Notes under the pieces: model-generated | Told to the model about the DNA's origin: nothing | What the model saw: only the letters and a program-made list of their open reading frames with translations | Database searches by the model: none | Program-made: the position numbers and the translations under genes | In this document: positions 8,333 to 17,110 of the stretch, piece by piece | Layout of the letters: each line of letters starts with the position of its first letter | Numbering within the stretch: position 1 is the stretch's first letter | Source of the DNA: an uncultured Hyphomonas sp. | GTDB taxonomy: Bacteria > Pseudomonadota > Alphaproteobacteria > Caulobacterales > Hyphomonadaceae | Assembly (NCBI RefSeq): GCF_963675305.1 | Contig: NZ_OY776147.1 | Coordinates: 3,286,001-3,350,000 of the forward strand | Direction of reading: 5' to 3' | DNA: 64,000 bases

Positions 8333-8884
8333 ATGACGGATCAATTATCGAATCCTTTCATTTCGCCCCTTTTTCACATGGAAACGCCCGAAGGAGACGA
8401 TAAATTGCGGCGTGTTTGCGCGCATTGCCGGTTTATCGACTATGTGAACCCAAAAATCGTTGCCGGGTCGGTTGTGACCAAAGATGACCGGATTTTACTC
8501 TGCCGGCGCGCAATCGAGCCTCGAAAAGGTTACTGGACCCTCCCGGCCGGATTCATGGAAGAAGGGGAAACGGTCGAGGAAGGTGCACGGAGGGAAGCCC
8601 AGGAAGAAGCGTGCGCGGATATCCGGATCCAACAGTTACTCGCCGTTTACTCTGTTCCCCGCATCGCACAGGTTCAGGTCATGTTCCGGGCGGAGCTGAT
8701 GTCTGACATTGCCGCCGGGCCGGAGAGTGAGGAAGTCGGATTATTCGCCTGGAAGGACATCCCTTGGTCGGAACTCGCTTTTCCGACTGTCATCTGGGCG
8801 CTGACCCATTATGCGGAAACCCGGCACCTGCCCGCCTTTCCGCCCTTCGCCAACCCTCCGGGAACTGAAAAGCTCACCCATTAG
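8333..8884 (+). CDS. Nudix hydrolase with a half zinc ribbon
   Basis: 183 residues. The Nudix box is 'GFMEEGETVEEGARREAQEE' followed by ACADI (about 79-103). The usual Gly near the end of the box is replaced by Cys, as in the alphaproteobacterial ADP-ribose/nucleotide pyrophosphatase subgroup with 'LPAGFMEEGE'. The N-terminus has only one CxxC (CAHC at about 29-32) before 'YVNPKIVAGSV', whereas relatives carry two CxxC knuckles, so zinc binding is probably incomplete. The substrate (ADP-ribose, NADH or a related dinucleotide) cannot be told from sequence. Start at ATG 8333 after a 124-base promoter region shared with the MarR gene. Confidence 0.85.
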   Translation: MTDQLSNPFISPLFHMETPEGDDKLRRVCAHCRFIDYVNPKIVAGSVVTKDDRILLCRRAIEPRKGYWTLPAGFMEEGETVEEGARREAQEEACADIRIQQLLAVYSVPRIAQVQVMFRAELMSDIAAGPESEEVGLFAWKDIPWSELAFPTVIWALTHYAETRHLPAFPPFANPPGTEKLTH

Positions 8885-8889
8885 GCGAG

Positions 8890-9549
8890 TTAGCGATCGT
8901 TGGGGTGCGTCTGCATATGCTTCAGGGTATAAGGCGTATTCGCAAGGGCGAACAAAAAGCCAATGACGATGTTGCCCATCTTCCAGTTCGCCCAGGCAGC
9001 CTCACCGAAGGCCTGCCACACCACGATGTTCCATATCGCCATTGCGATAAAGTATAGGCCCCAACGGATAGCCAGCACACGCCAGGCATAGTCCGGCAGA
9101 TGAAAAAGCTCGTTGAACAGCATTTTCCAAATATTGCGGCCAACAGCGAGACCGCCGAAAATCGCACCGGCAAACATCAGATTGATAATGGTGGGCTTCA
9201 GGAAAAGCAGAAGCTTGGAATGAAACGCGATGCCCAGAACGCCGAAAACACCGATCAGGCTTGAGGAAACGAGCAGGAATGGCGGAATTCTCTGTTTACG
9301 GATCAGTTTCATGCCAATCACGGCAGTCGTTGCCACGATGAGAACACCCGTGGCCCAGAAGAGTGCGTTTTCCTTGGAAAACAGCCCCTCCTCCGGAAAG
9401 CGCAGCATGACATTGTAGATGACAATGAAGGCCAGCGTCGGGCCGAGTTCGGTCCAGATTCCCCCGGCACGTGCGGCAGCATCCTTGACGTTCGCCTGCT
9501 GCGGGTCATCGTCCGGGTGGGTCGCGGTCTTCTGATCAAACTCGGTCAT
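8890..9549 (-). CDS. yciB: Septation protein A (YciB/IspZ family)
   Basis: 219 residues with about six transmembrane helices. Family signatures are 'LGPTLAFIVIYNVM', 'FKPTIIN'-like 'FLKPTIINLMFAGAIFGGL' and 'FNELFHLPDYAWRVLAIRWG'. YciB is an inner-membrane protein linked to cell-envelope growth and division. I place the start at ATG 9549 (MTEFDQKTAT), preceded by AGGAAG, rather than at an upstream in-frame start 21 codons earlier. In related bacteria it usually sits next to ftsY; here about 3.5 kb of other genes lies between them. Confidence 0.9.
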   Translation of the reverse strand: MTEFDQKTATHPDDDPQQANVKDAAARAGGIWTELGPTLAFIVIYNVMLRFPEEGLFSKENALFWATGVLIVATTAVIGMKLIRKQRIPPFLLVSSSLIGVFGVLGIAFHSKLLLFLKPTIINLMFAGAIFGGLAVGRNIWKMLFNELFHLPDYAWRVLAIRWGLYFIAMAIWNIVVWQAFGEAAWANWKMGNIVIGFLFALANTPYTLKHMQTHPNDR

Positions 9550-9624
9550 GTACTTCCTACGCACCATCCGTGCTTGCGGTTTTGTTAAAACCGCTGTCGC
9601 ACGAAATGTCACAGACGGCGAGTC

Positions 9625-10491
9625 TCACACTGCGCCGGCCTGCATCAGGACCAGACCGGTGGCGAGAACCGAGGCAGCGACGATGCGCCGGGCACCGAAA
9701 CTCTCTTTCAGGAACACGGCCGCCATGATGGCCGCGAAGACGACGGAGGTCTCCCGCAGCGCCGTCACCATGGCTGCATCTGTCATCGTATAGGCAAAGA
9801 TCGCCATGCCATATGACAGGCACCCGACAATGCCGCCGATCACGCCGGAGCGGAGCTGTGGGCGGATCGTCTGCATGTACCGTCCGCGCCGCTGCCAGAG
9901 GAAGACGAGCGTCACACCAACCCAGTCGACCAGGAACAGGATAATGACGAAGGTCATCGGGTGCGGCATCGCCCGCGCCGCGCGCGTGTCGCTGACGGCG
10001 TAAAGTCCGATCCCCACCGCCGTCAGCACGGCCCAGAACAGAGCCCGCCGGTCGAGGCTGCGCCCTTCCCGCGTCGCAGCGGTTGGCAGGGCAAAGAAAA
10101 GAATGGCAAAGGACGCGCAGAACAGGCCGATCTGCTGCATGGGTGCGAGATGCTCCTGCAACAGGAATGTCGCGAAGACCGCTGTGGCAAGCGGACCAAG
10201 CCCGCGCATCACCGGATAGACGAGCGAAAGATCGCCCCGGTGCATCGCCCGGATCAGGCAGGCCTGATAGAACCAGTGTGACACCATGGAGATGCCCAGA
10301 AGCGGCCAGGTGCTCAGAGGCGGCATCGGAAAGACAAATGCAAAGGGCAGGACGATCAGCGCCGCGGTGACCTGAACGAGCATCCGTCCGGTCAAGATGT
10401 CGCCGCCGCCTTTGACCAGGACATTGGTAGTCGCCAGCGTGATCGCCGACATGAGGCAGAGCGCAATAGGGAGGATTTCAGAGACAGGCAT
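9625..10491 (-). CDS. EamA/DMT-family transporter
   Basis: 288 residues with ten predicted transmembrane helices in two EamA repeats (about 5-135 and 150-280). The second repeat holds 'GCLSYGMAIFAYTMTDAAMV' and 'VFAAIMAAVFLKESFGARR', typical of this superfamily. These are inner-membrane drug/metabolite exporters; the substrate is unknown. It reads away from the aminoacylase-like gene. Another 75 bases separate it from yciB. Confidence 0.85.
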   Translation of the reverse strand: MPVSEILPIALCLMSAITLATTNVLVKGGGDILTGRMLVQVTAALIVLPFAFVFPMPPLSTWPLLGISMVSHWFYQACLIRAMHRGDLSLVYPVMRGLGPLATAVFATFLLQEHLAPMQQIGLFCASFAILFFALPTAATREGRSLDRRALFWAVLTAVGIGLYAVSDTRAARAMPHPMTFVIILFLVDWVGVTLVFLWQRRGRYMQTIRPQLRSGVIGGIVGCLSYGMAIFAYTMTDAAMVTALRETSVVFAAIMAAVFLKESFGARRIVAASVLATGLVLMQAGAV

Positions 10492-10624
10492 GTCGTTCCG
10501 GGAGGCAGCAGGAAGGCCCGTCTCATGCCCGAGTTTCCGAACCCTTTAAACTGCTGACGCGCGGTCAGGCTTTCTCCTGCCCGGCTGCTCTGGCATCCTT
10601 CCGGAAAAGATAAAGGAGGAAACC

Positions 10625-12364
10625 ATGGCGACGAGCGATCTGATTATCCGCGGCGGGACAATCGTGGACGGCACAGGCGCTGCACCCTTCGAAGGCGATG
10701 TGGCGGTCTCCGGCGGCCAGATCACCGCCATTGGCAAGGTTTCCGGCAAGGGCATCGAAGAGATTGACGCGCGCGGACAGGTCGTCACGCCCGGCTTTGT
10801 CGACATTCATACCCATTATGACGGCCAGGCGGCCTGGGGCGAGGCGATCAGCCCGTCCTCCCTTCATGGCTGCACAACCGTGATCATGGGCAATTGCGGC
10901 GTTGGCTTTGCACCCTGCCGTCCGGAAGACCATGACCGGCTGATCCGCCTGATGGAGGGTGTGGAGGACATCCCCTTCCCCGTCCTCTCCGAAGGCCTGC
11001 CCTGGAGCTGGGAAAGTTTCCCGGACTATCTCGACTTTCTGTCGTCCCGCCAGTTCGACACCGACATCGGCGCCCAGCTGCCGCATGCCGCCCTGCGTGT
11101 TTATGTGATGGGCGAGCGCGGCGCGAACCGCGAAGACGCGACCCCCGAAGACATCGCCGCCATGAAACAGCTGGCGAAGGAGGCCGTGATGGCCGGCGCG
11201 CTCGGCTTCTCCACCTCCCGCACACTGAACCATCGCACGTCCGATGGTCAGCCGACGCCGACCCTGACAGCCAGCGAAGCAGAACTGATCGGCATTGCGG
11301 AAGGTCTGAAGGAAGCAGGCCGCGGCGTGTTGCAGTTCGTGTCTGACTTCAATGATCCGCAGAAAGAAGCCGCCATGCTGCGCCGGATCGTCGAAGAATC
11401 CGGACGGCCGCTATCCGTCTCCCTCGCTCAGGCCGATGTCGCGCCGGAAGGCTGGCGGGCCCTGCTCGGCGCGATTGAGGCAGCCATGAATGACGGCCTT
11501 CCGATGCGGGCACAGGTGGCGCCGCGACCCGTGGGCGTGCTGCTTGGCCTTGAACTGACAATGAACCCGTTCAGCGCGCATCCGTCCTATGCGGCGATTG
11601 CCAAACAACCGCTGGCCGAACGGGTTGCCGCGCTACGCGACCCGGCTTTCCGCGAAAAGCTGCTGTCGGAAGAACCGGCCTCGGACAATCCGTTCCTGAA
11701 AGTCATGCTGCGCAGCTTCGGCAAGATGTTCCAGCTGCGTGACCCGGTGAATTATGAGCCCGGCCCGGAAAGCACGCTGGAATACATGGCCAATGCGCGC
11801 GGGATCAGCCCGGAGGAGATGGCCCTCGACCTGATGCTGGAGCGCGACGGGCATGGCGTGCTCTATCTGCCCTTCCTCAATTACTCGCAGGGTTCGCTCG
11901 AACCCATCCGGGCGATGATGGAGAGCCCGGCCACCCTGCCCGGCCTGTCCGATGGCGGGGCACATGTCGGCATGATCTGCGATGGTTCCTTCACCACGAC
12001 GATGCTGACCCATTGGGCGCGGGACCGCCAGCGTGGGCCGAAGCTGCCAATCGAGTATCTGGTGAAGCGCCAAACGCAGGACACGGCTCAGTGGATGGGC
12101 CTGCACGACCGCGGCGTGATCGCGCCCGGCTACCGCGCAGACCTCAACGTGATCGATCTGGCAAACCTGAAACTCCACCTGCCGGAAGTGCAATACGACC
12201 TGCCAGCCGGCGGACGGCGCCTGATGCAGCGGGCCTCCGGCTACACCGCGACGATCCTCAAAGGCGAGATCACGCACCGGGATGGCGACCCGACCGGCGC
12301 AAAGCCGGGCCGGATGATCCGCGGAGCGCAGGCCCTTCAGACCGCGGCCATCGCGGCGGAATAG
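10625..12364 (+). CDS. N-acyl-D-amino-acid deacylase-like amidohydrolase
   Basis: 579 residues, the size of the D-aminoacylase/COG3653 group. The start 'LIIRGGTIVDGTG' and 'VTPGFVDIHTHYDGQ' (HxH metal ligands, about 59-61) mark the amidohydrolase fold. 'TTVIMGNCGVGFAPCRP' carries the bridging Cys region typical of D-aminoacylases, and 'LSDGGAHVGMICDG' the late Asp/His. It probably removes an acyl group from an N-acyl-D-amino acid or related amide; the true substrate is uncertain. A ribosome site AGGAGG lies just before ATG 10625. CCTTTgtAAAGG follows the stop. Confidence 0.85.
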   Translation: MATSDLIIRGGTIVDGTGAAPFEGDVAVSGGQITAIGKVSGKGIEEIDARGQVVTPGFVDIHTHYDGQAAWGEAISPSSLHGCTTVIMGNCGVGFAPCRPEDHDRLIRLMEGVEDIPFPVLSEGLPWSWESFPDYLDFLSSRQFDTDIGAQLPHAALRVYVMGERGANREDATPEDIAAMKQLAKEAVMAGALGFSTSRTLNHRTSDGQPTPTLTASEAELIGIAEGLKEAGRGVLQFVSDFNDPQKEAAMLRRIVEESGRPLSVSLAQADVAPEGWRALLGAIEAAMNDGLPMRAQVAPRPVGVLLGLELTMNPFSAHPSYAAIAKQPLAERVAALRDPAFREKLLSEEPASDNPFLKVMLRSFGKMFQLRDPVNYEPGPESTLEYMANARGISPEEMALDLMLERDGHGVLYLPFLNYSQGSLEPIRAMMESPATLPGLSDGGAHVGMICDGSFTTTMLTHWARDRQRGPKLPIEYLVKRQTQDTAQWMGLHDRGVIAPGYRADLNVIDLANLKLHLPEVQYDLPAGGRRLMQRASGYTATILKGEITHRDGDPTGAKPGRMIRGAQALQTAAIAAE

Positions 12365-12382
12365 AACCTTTGTAAAGGGTGC

Positions 12383-12429
12383 TTGACAAAGTAAAGCCTG
12401 CTTGTCATATTGTCAGGGTAACTTGACAA
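12383..12429 (+). promoter_or_regulatory. Promoter and operator-like repeats of the membrane protein/XRE operon
   Basis: TTGACA (12383-12388), 17 bases, then CATATT (12406-12411) form a reasonable sigma-70 promoter. Overlapping it are alternating inverted copies of one word: TTGACAA (12383), TTGTCA (12402), TGTCA (12411) and TTGACAA (12423). CTTGACAAA occurs twice in direct orientation. This dense dyad pattern over a promoter suggests binding by a repressor, plausibly the XRE protein encoded in the same operon. Confidence 0.6.
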
Positions 12430-12442
12430 AAGGACCTGACTT

Positions 12443-12850
12443 ATGGCCCAGACACGTGGTTTCCGCACGGCCAATCGCCGCTACAGATTTCTCTTCTGGA
12501 CAATGATGGGCATCTATGTGGCCGTGGTTTTGGGGGCGAAATTCTTCATCGATGACGAATCCGCGCCGACATGGCTGAATGCCGCGTGCGCCATCGCAGC
12601 CACGCTGCCGATCTTCGGAACGCTTTATGCCATCCGCCGCCAGACCGATGAGACGGACGAATATACGCGCATGCGCTATATGAAAGCCCTGCGCGATGCC
12701 GGACTTATCACCTGCGGCGTGATCTTCCTGTTCGGCTTCCTGCAGATTTTCGACGTGGTCGGCAGTCTCGACGTGTTCTGGTTCGGGCCGCTTTTCTTCT
12801 TTGCCTTCGGCCTGGCTCGCCTGCCGGAATGCCTTGGCCGGACGGTGTAG
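12443..12850 (+). CDS. Four-helix membrane protein in an XRE-regulator operon
   Basis: 135 residues with about four transmembrane helices (roughly 20-40, 48-64, 90-108 and 113-128) and basic or acidic loops, including 'RRQTDETDEYTRMRYMK'. I recognise no named function. Small membrane proteins of this layout are commonly encoded directly upstream of YozG-like XRE regulators, as here (8-base gap). A role as an effector or sensor for that regulator is inference. AAAGGACC precedes ATG 12443 as a ribosome site. Confidence 0.75.
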   Translation: MAQTRGFRTANRRYRFLFWTMMGIYVAVVLGAKFFIDDESAPTWLNAACAIAATLPIFGTLYAIRRQTDETDEYTRMRYMKALRDAGLITCGVIFLFGFLQIFDVVGSLDVFWFGPLFFFAFGLARLPECLGRTV

Positions 12851-12858
12851 GGCTGGGT

Positions 12859-13074
12859 ATGAAGAACATTCTCCGCATTCTGCGTTCAGAAAGGGGATGG
12901 AGCCAGGCCGAGCTGGCCGACCGGCTCGACGTCTCCCGCCAGTCCGTGAACGCCATCGAGACCGGGAAGTATGACCCGTCCCTGCCGCTGGCCTTCGCCA
13001 TCGCCCGCCTGTTCGGGCGGAGCATTGAGGAAATCTTCGATGATGAGGCCGAGATTGCCGAAGCGGCCGAATAA
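12859..13074 (+). CDS. XRE-family transcriptional regulator (YozG-like)
   Basis: 71 residues, essentially one helix-turn-helix: 'LRILRSERGWSQAELADRLD' then 'VSRQSVNAIETGKYDPSLPL' and 'AFAIARLFGRSIEEIFDDEAE'. This is the compact YozG type, made of the Cro/CI fold with a short acidic tail. The start at ATG 12859 gives the family's usual MKN beginning; an in-frame upstream start would overlap the membrane gene. It probably controls its own operon through the repeats at 12383-12429. Confidence 0.9.
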   Translation: MKNILRILRSERGWSQAELADRLDVSRQSVNAIETGKYDPSLPLAFAIARLFGRSIEEIFDDEAEIAEAAE

Positions 13075-13079
13075 GCGGC

Positions 13080-14465
13080 CTAGGCGCTGACGCCCACCAG
13101 GGCTTTCGAGAAGGCCTCCGCACTGAACGGGCGGAGGTCTTCTGCCTTTTCCCCGATGCCAATGAAGTGGATCGGCAGGTCATAGGCTTCGGCAATCGCA
13201 ACCAGCACGCCGCCCTTCGCCGTGCCGTCCAGCTTGGTCATGACGAGGCCCGTCACACCGGCCGTATTGCGGAAGGCTTCCACCTGGCTGAGCGCGTTCT
13301 GGCCAACCGTCGCGTCCAGGACGAGAATGACATCGTGCGGGGCAGTCGGGTCGAGCTTCTTGATGACACGGACGACTTTCTCAAGCTCCGACATCAGCTC
13401 GGTCTTGTTCTGCAGGCGCCCGGCCGTGTCGATCAGGACGAGGTCCAGATCCTCCGCCTTCGCCTTTTCGATGGCCTCATAGACGAGACCCGCCGCATCA
13501 GCGCCCGTCGGCTTCGACATGACCGGGATTCCGGCGCGGTCGCCCCAGACGGTCAGCTGCTCGATGGCCGCGGCCCGGAACGTATCGCCTGCCACCAGAA
13601 GGGCTTTCGCCCCCTGTTCTTTCAGTTTCGACGCGATCTTGCCGATCGTTGTTGTCTTACCGGATCCGTTGACGCCGACAAACAGAACGATGCGCGGGCT
13701 GGTGCCATCGGAAAAATCGACGATTTTCTCACGCGGCTTCAGCACGTCTGTAATCTCGCTGGCGAGCGCGAGTTTGATCTCTTCTTCGCTGATTTCGCGG
13801 TCAAACCGCTCTTTTGAGAGGTTTTTCGTGACCCGGGCCGCAACTTTCGAGCCGAGATCCGACGTGATCAGAAGGTCTTCGAGTTCCTCAATTGTATCAT
13901 CGTCGAGCTTGCGGCGGCCGAGTGCCGCGAGGCCTTCCGTCAGGCGGGAGGAAGACCGCGACAGGCCCTGCCCCAGCTTCGCAACGAAGCCCGGATTGTT
14001 GGCTTCGGCCTCCATCGCCGCGCGGGCGGCTGCTTCGGCTTCCGCGCGCAGGCGTTCGGCCTCGCGCCGGTCGGCCAGAAGTTTCAGTTCGGCTTCGGCT
14101 TTCGCCTGTTGAGCGGCGCGTTCCTCGCGCGCCTTACGGGCTTTTTCCGCCTCTTCTGCAAGGCGGGCGGCTTCCTCCGCATCGGCCGCCGCGGCGGCCT
14201 CTTCCGCCCGGCGCGCTTCGTCTTCCAGGCGTTTGGCCTCGGCCGCAGCCTCTTCCGCTTCGCGGGCCTGACGCTCTTCCCAGGCACGGTTGGCTTCGGC
14301 GACGACGCGTTCGATTTCTTCCTTTTCGGCAGCCGCCTTCGCGGCTTCGGCCTCAGCGGCCTCCTTCGCGGCGAGCTCCTCAGTCGACAGCTCCGGCGAG
14401 GCCATCTCCGCGCCCGCCGCCTTCATCTCCTCTTTCTTCTTTTTCTTCCCGAACCAGAGGATCAT
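13080..14465 (-). CDS. ftsY: Signal recognition particle receptor FtsY
   Basis: 461 residues. Residues about 15-165 are a highly charged Ala/Glu/Arg-rich region, the membrane-associating A domain, here long and probably coiled. The NG GTPase domain follows: G1 'FVGVNGSGKTTTIGKIA', 'DTFRAAAIEQL', G3 'DTAGRLQNKTELM', G4 'TKLDGTAKGG', and the end 'FIGIGEKAEDLRPFSAEAF'. FtsY docks SRP-bound ribosomes at the inner membrane. Its ATG overlaps the mtaB stop by 4 bases (ATGA), so the two are one operon. Confidence 0.97.
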   Translation of the reverse strand: MILWFGKKKKKEEMKAAGAEMASPELSTEELAAKEAAEAEAAKAAAEKEEIERVVAEANRAWEERQAREAEEAAAEAKRLEDEARRAEEAAAAADAEEAARLAEEAEKARKAREERAAQQAKAEAELKLLADRREAERLRAEAEAAARAAMEAEANNPGFVAKLGQGLSRSSSRLTEGLAALGRRKLDDDTIEELEDLLITSDLGSKVAARVTKNLSKERFDREISEEEIKLALASEITDVLKPREKIVDFSDGTSPRIVLFVGVNGSGKTTTIGKIASKLKEQGAKALLVAGDTFRAAAIEQLTVWGDRAGIPVMSKPTGADAAGLVYEAIEKAKAEDLDLVLIDTAGRLQNKTELMSELEKVVRVIKKLDPTAPHDVILVLDATVGQNALSQVEAFRNTAGVTGLVMTKLDGTAKGGVLVAIAEAYDLPIHFIGIGEKAEDLRPFSAEAFSKALVGVSA

Positions 14466-15739
14466 GTGTCTATTTCTCCGATCAGCTGCCTGCCGTCATG
14501 CCCGGTTATATGGGCCCGCACGGGCCGTCCAGCTTGGCCGGGATCCCGCGACAGTTTTACGGGGGTGAAGTCGGGCAGGCGCGCGGAGGTTTCCCGCTCC
14601 ACCAGAACGTCACAGGTTTCGCCAATATGGCGCGAAAAATGGGTTTTGAGCGCGTTTTCGCCCGCTTCGCGCAGGCGCGCGGCGCGTTCCTTGATTACGG
14701 CCTTGTCCAGCTGGGGCATTCGCGCGGCGGGCGTGCCGGGCCGCGGGCTGTAAGGAAAGACGTGCAGAAAGGCGAGGCCGCAATCGTCCACAAGACGGAC
14801 CGAGTTCTCGAAATGCGCCTCGGTCTCGGTTGGAAACCCTGCGATGATGTCTGCGCCGAGTGCAATATCCGGACGCAAGGCGCGCAATTTCTCAGCCAGC
14901 GCAATCGCGTCATCCCGCGAATGGCGGCGCTTCATCCGCTTGAGGATGAGATTGTCCCCGTGCTGCAGGGACAAATGCATGAAGGGCGCAAGGCGCGGTT
15001 CGCCCATCGCCTCGAACAGAGCATCGTCGATCTCGATGGCATCAATGGAGGAAATGCGCAGCTGCTGAAGCTCCGGCACCAGTTTCAGGATGCGCTGGAC
15101 CAGATTGCCGAGCTGCGGCGTGCCGGGAAGATCCGCGCCCCAGCTGGTGAGGTCCACGCCCGTCAGCACGACCTCATAGTGCCCGGTCTCCACAAGGCGG
15201 CGGACCTGCTCCACGACCTCACCCGCCGGGACGGAGCGGGAATTCCCACGTCCGTAAGGAATGATGCAGAAGGTGCAGCGATGATCGCAGCCATTCTGGA
15301 CCTGAACATAGGCCCGCGCGCGCCCATCCATCCCGTCGATCAGGTGGGCGGCGGTTTCCTTGACCGACATGATGTCGTTGACGCGGACCTTTTCGTGTCC
15401 GCCCAGTAGGTCTGCCGGTTTCCAGGTCTCCGCCTTCATCTTCTCATGATTGCCGATGACGCGGGTGACTTCCGGCATCTTCGCGAACATGTCCGGATCG
15501 ATCTGGGCAGCGCAGCCTGTCACCAGAATGGGCGCGCCCGGATGATCCTTCGCCGCGCGGCGGATGGCCTGGCGGGCAGAGCGCACCGCCTCCCCCGTCA
15601 CCGCGCAGGTGTTCACGATCACCGCATCGGAAAGCCCTGCGTCAGCCGCATGGCCACGCATCACCTCGGACTCATAGGAGTTGAGGCGGCATCCGAGCGT
15701 TATCAGCGTCGGGCTGGAGGGGGTTTCAGGCTTCGTCAT
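14462..15739 (-). CDS. mtaB: tRNA t6A37 methylthiotransferase MtaB
   Basis: About 425 residues. It converts t6A37 to ms2t6A in ANN-decoding tRNAs. Domains are the N-terminal methylthiotransferase part ('TLGCRLNSYESEVM', then 'VNTCAVTGEAVRSARQAIR' and 'VTGCAAQIDP', giving three cluster cysteines), radical SAM 'CDHRCTFCIIPYGRG' (about 151-158), and a C-terminal TRAM-like end. I choose ATG 15739 (MTKPETPSS) rather than the in-frame start 13 codons upstream because homology begins soon after it. It lies 56 bases after dapF and overlaps ftsY. Confidence 0.93.
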   Translation of the reverse strand: MTKPETPSSPTLITLGCRLNSYESEVMRGHAADAGLSDAVIVNTCAVTGEAVRSARQAIRRAAKDHPGAPILVTGCAAQIDPDMFAKMPEVTRVIGNHEKMKAETWKPADLLGGHEKVRVNDIMSVKETAAHLIDGMDGRARAYVQVQNGCDHRCTFCIIPYGRGNSRSVPAGEVVEQVRRLVETGHYEVVLTGVDLTSWGADLPGTPQLGNLVQRILKLVPELQQLRISSIDAIEIDDALFEAMGEPRLAPFMHLSLQHGDNLILKRMKRRHSRDDAIALAEKLRALRPDIALGADIIAGFPTETEAHFENSVRLVDDCGLAFLHVFPYSPRPGTPAARMPQLDKAVIKERAARLREAGENALKTHFSRHIGETCDVLVERETSARLPDFTPVKLSRDPGQAGRPVRAHITGHDGRQLIGEIDT

Positions 15740-15795
15740 GGCGATATCGTCCAGCGCACATCGCGCCGGAACGGACACGAATCAAGCATTCAGGC

Positions 15796-16605
15796 TCAGA
15801 TTTCGGTCTCGAATTCCAGTTCGACCGGGCCGGTCATGTAGACGCGGTCGTCGCTTTCGCGCCATTCGATCAGCAATTCGCCGCCATCAAGGATCAGCTT
15901 CGCCGTGCGGTCGGTGAGCTTGGCCCGCGCCGCACATACGAGTGCTGCGCATGCGCCCGTGCCACACGCCCTGGTCAACCCTGCCCCGCGTTCCCAGACG
16001 CGCAGGCGGATCGTCTGACGGTCGATCACCTGCGCGAAGCCGACATTGGTCCCTTCCGGGAACAGCGGATGCCACTCCACCAGCGGTCCGAGCGCCGGAA
16101 TGTCGTAAGCATCGACATCGGAGACGAAGAACACCGCGTGCGGATTGCCCATGGAAACAACCGCCGGGCGCGACAGGATGGGATTGTCCATCGGGCCGAT
16201 TTTCACGTCGACACCGCGCACATCCATCTTTTCCGCCAGCGGAATGTCTTCCCAGCCCATCAGGGGCGAACCCATGTCCACCGTGATCAGCCCGTCATCG
16301 GCGCGGAAGGCGCGCAGCATGTCGGCTTCAGTCTGGATCGTGATGCGGTCCTTGCCGGTCTCGTCCAGCAGGAGACGGCCGACACAGCGGCTGGCATTCC
16401 CGCAAGCCGAAACCTCACCGCCATCCTTGTTCCAGATCCGCATGAATACGTCGCGCGCGGCATCCCGCTCCAGCGCGATCACCTGGTCCGCCTTCATTTC
16501 CTCGGCAAGCTGGCGCACCTGATCCTCCGTCGGGGAGAACGGCACAGACCGGGCGTCGAAAATGGCAAACGCGTTGCCCGCCCCGTTCATCTTCCAGATT
16601 TTCAT
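15796..16605 (-). CDS. dapF: Diaminopimelate epimerase
   Basis: 269 residues. It converts LL- to meso-diaminopimelate for lysine and peptidoglycan. Both catalytic cysteines are in place: 'SACGNASRCVGRLL' (about Cys67) and 'TRACGTGACAALVCA' (about Cys215). 'MSMGNPHAVFFV'-like 'VVSMGNPHAVFFVSDVD' and 'GTNVGFAQVI' are also diagnostic. The start is MKIWKMNGAGNAF. It is followed by mtaB and ftsY in the order conserved in many alphaproteobacteria. Confidence 0.97.
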   Translation of the reverse strand: MKIWKMNGAGNAFAIFDARSVPFSPTEDQVRQLAEEMKADQVIALERDAARDVFMRIWNKDGGEVSACGNASRCVGRLLLDETGKDRITIQTEADMLRAFRADDGLITVDMGSPLMGWEDIPLAEKMDVRGVDVKIGPMDNPILSRPAVVSMGNPHAVFFVSDVDAYDIPALGPLVEWHPLFPEGTNVGFAQVIDRQTIRLRVWERGAGLTRACGTGACAALVCAARAKLTDRTAKLILDGGELLIEWRESDDRVYMTGPVELEFETEI

Positions 16606-16656
16606 GTACGTTTCCGGCTCCGGTATTCACGCAACTGCGTCGCGGGTTCTATTGCC

Positions 16657-17073
16657 CTATCGCGGCAGCCGCGTCGAGACGATCCATCCGGCGACCTGAA
16701 TGCCAAGCGCCAGAAGCAGGATGGCGGGGACCAGACGGTGCGACACGAACATCGAAAGCGCAGCGGCTGCCATACAGCCATAGTCGACCAGGTCCGACGA
16801 CATCAGCCAGCCTTCCGGCGTGCGGGCCCGGCGGACATCCAGCAATGTCACGCTGCGCCAGACACGGCCCATGTCCGGCGGACCGAACACTTCCTGAAGG
16901 CGTTTCGGATCACGGATACCGGTCATTTCGGCAAGATCGCCGACCTGCGCCTCGCCGAGCGCAATGTTCCGCTTGCGGCCCGAAGTGCCGATCAGGCTCA
17001 CCAATGCCGACAGGAACACCGCGAGTGCGATGGCCATCAGCGTAAATCCGTCAAAAGGGCCATACCCGCTCAT
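16657..17073 (-). CDS. Uncharacterised membrane protein
   Basis: About 138 residues from ATG 17073 (MSGYGPFDGF); ATG 17082 is an alternative three codons earlier. A longer in-frame ORF reaches 17175 but overlaps the mch 3' end. There is a transmembrane helix at about 10-28, a soluble middle ('RDPKRLQEVFGPPDMGRVWR'), and two hydrophobic segments at the end (about 92-110 and 114-133). I do not recognise a family. It lies between mch and dapF on the same strand. Confidence 0.7.
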   Translation of the reverse strand: MSGYGPFDGFTLMAIALAVFLSALVSLIGTSGRKRNIALGEAQVGDLAEMTGIRDPKRLQEVFGPPDMGRVWRSVTLLDVRRARTPEGWLMSSDLVDYGCMAAAALSMFVSHRLVPAILLLALGIQVAGWIVSTRLPR

Positions 17074-17110
17074 GGCGTGCATATAGGCGTGGGCGGCCCG
17101 TTCCGGAAGA

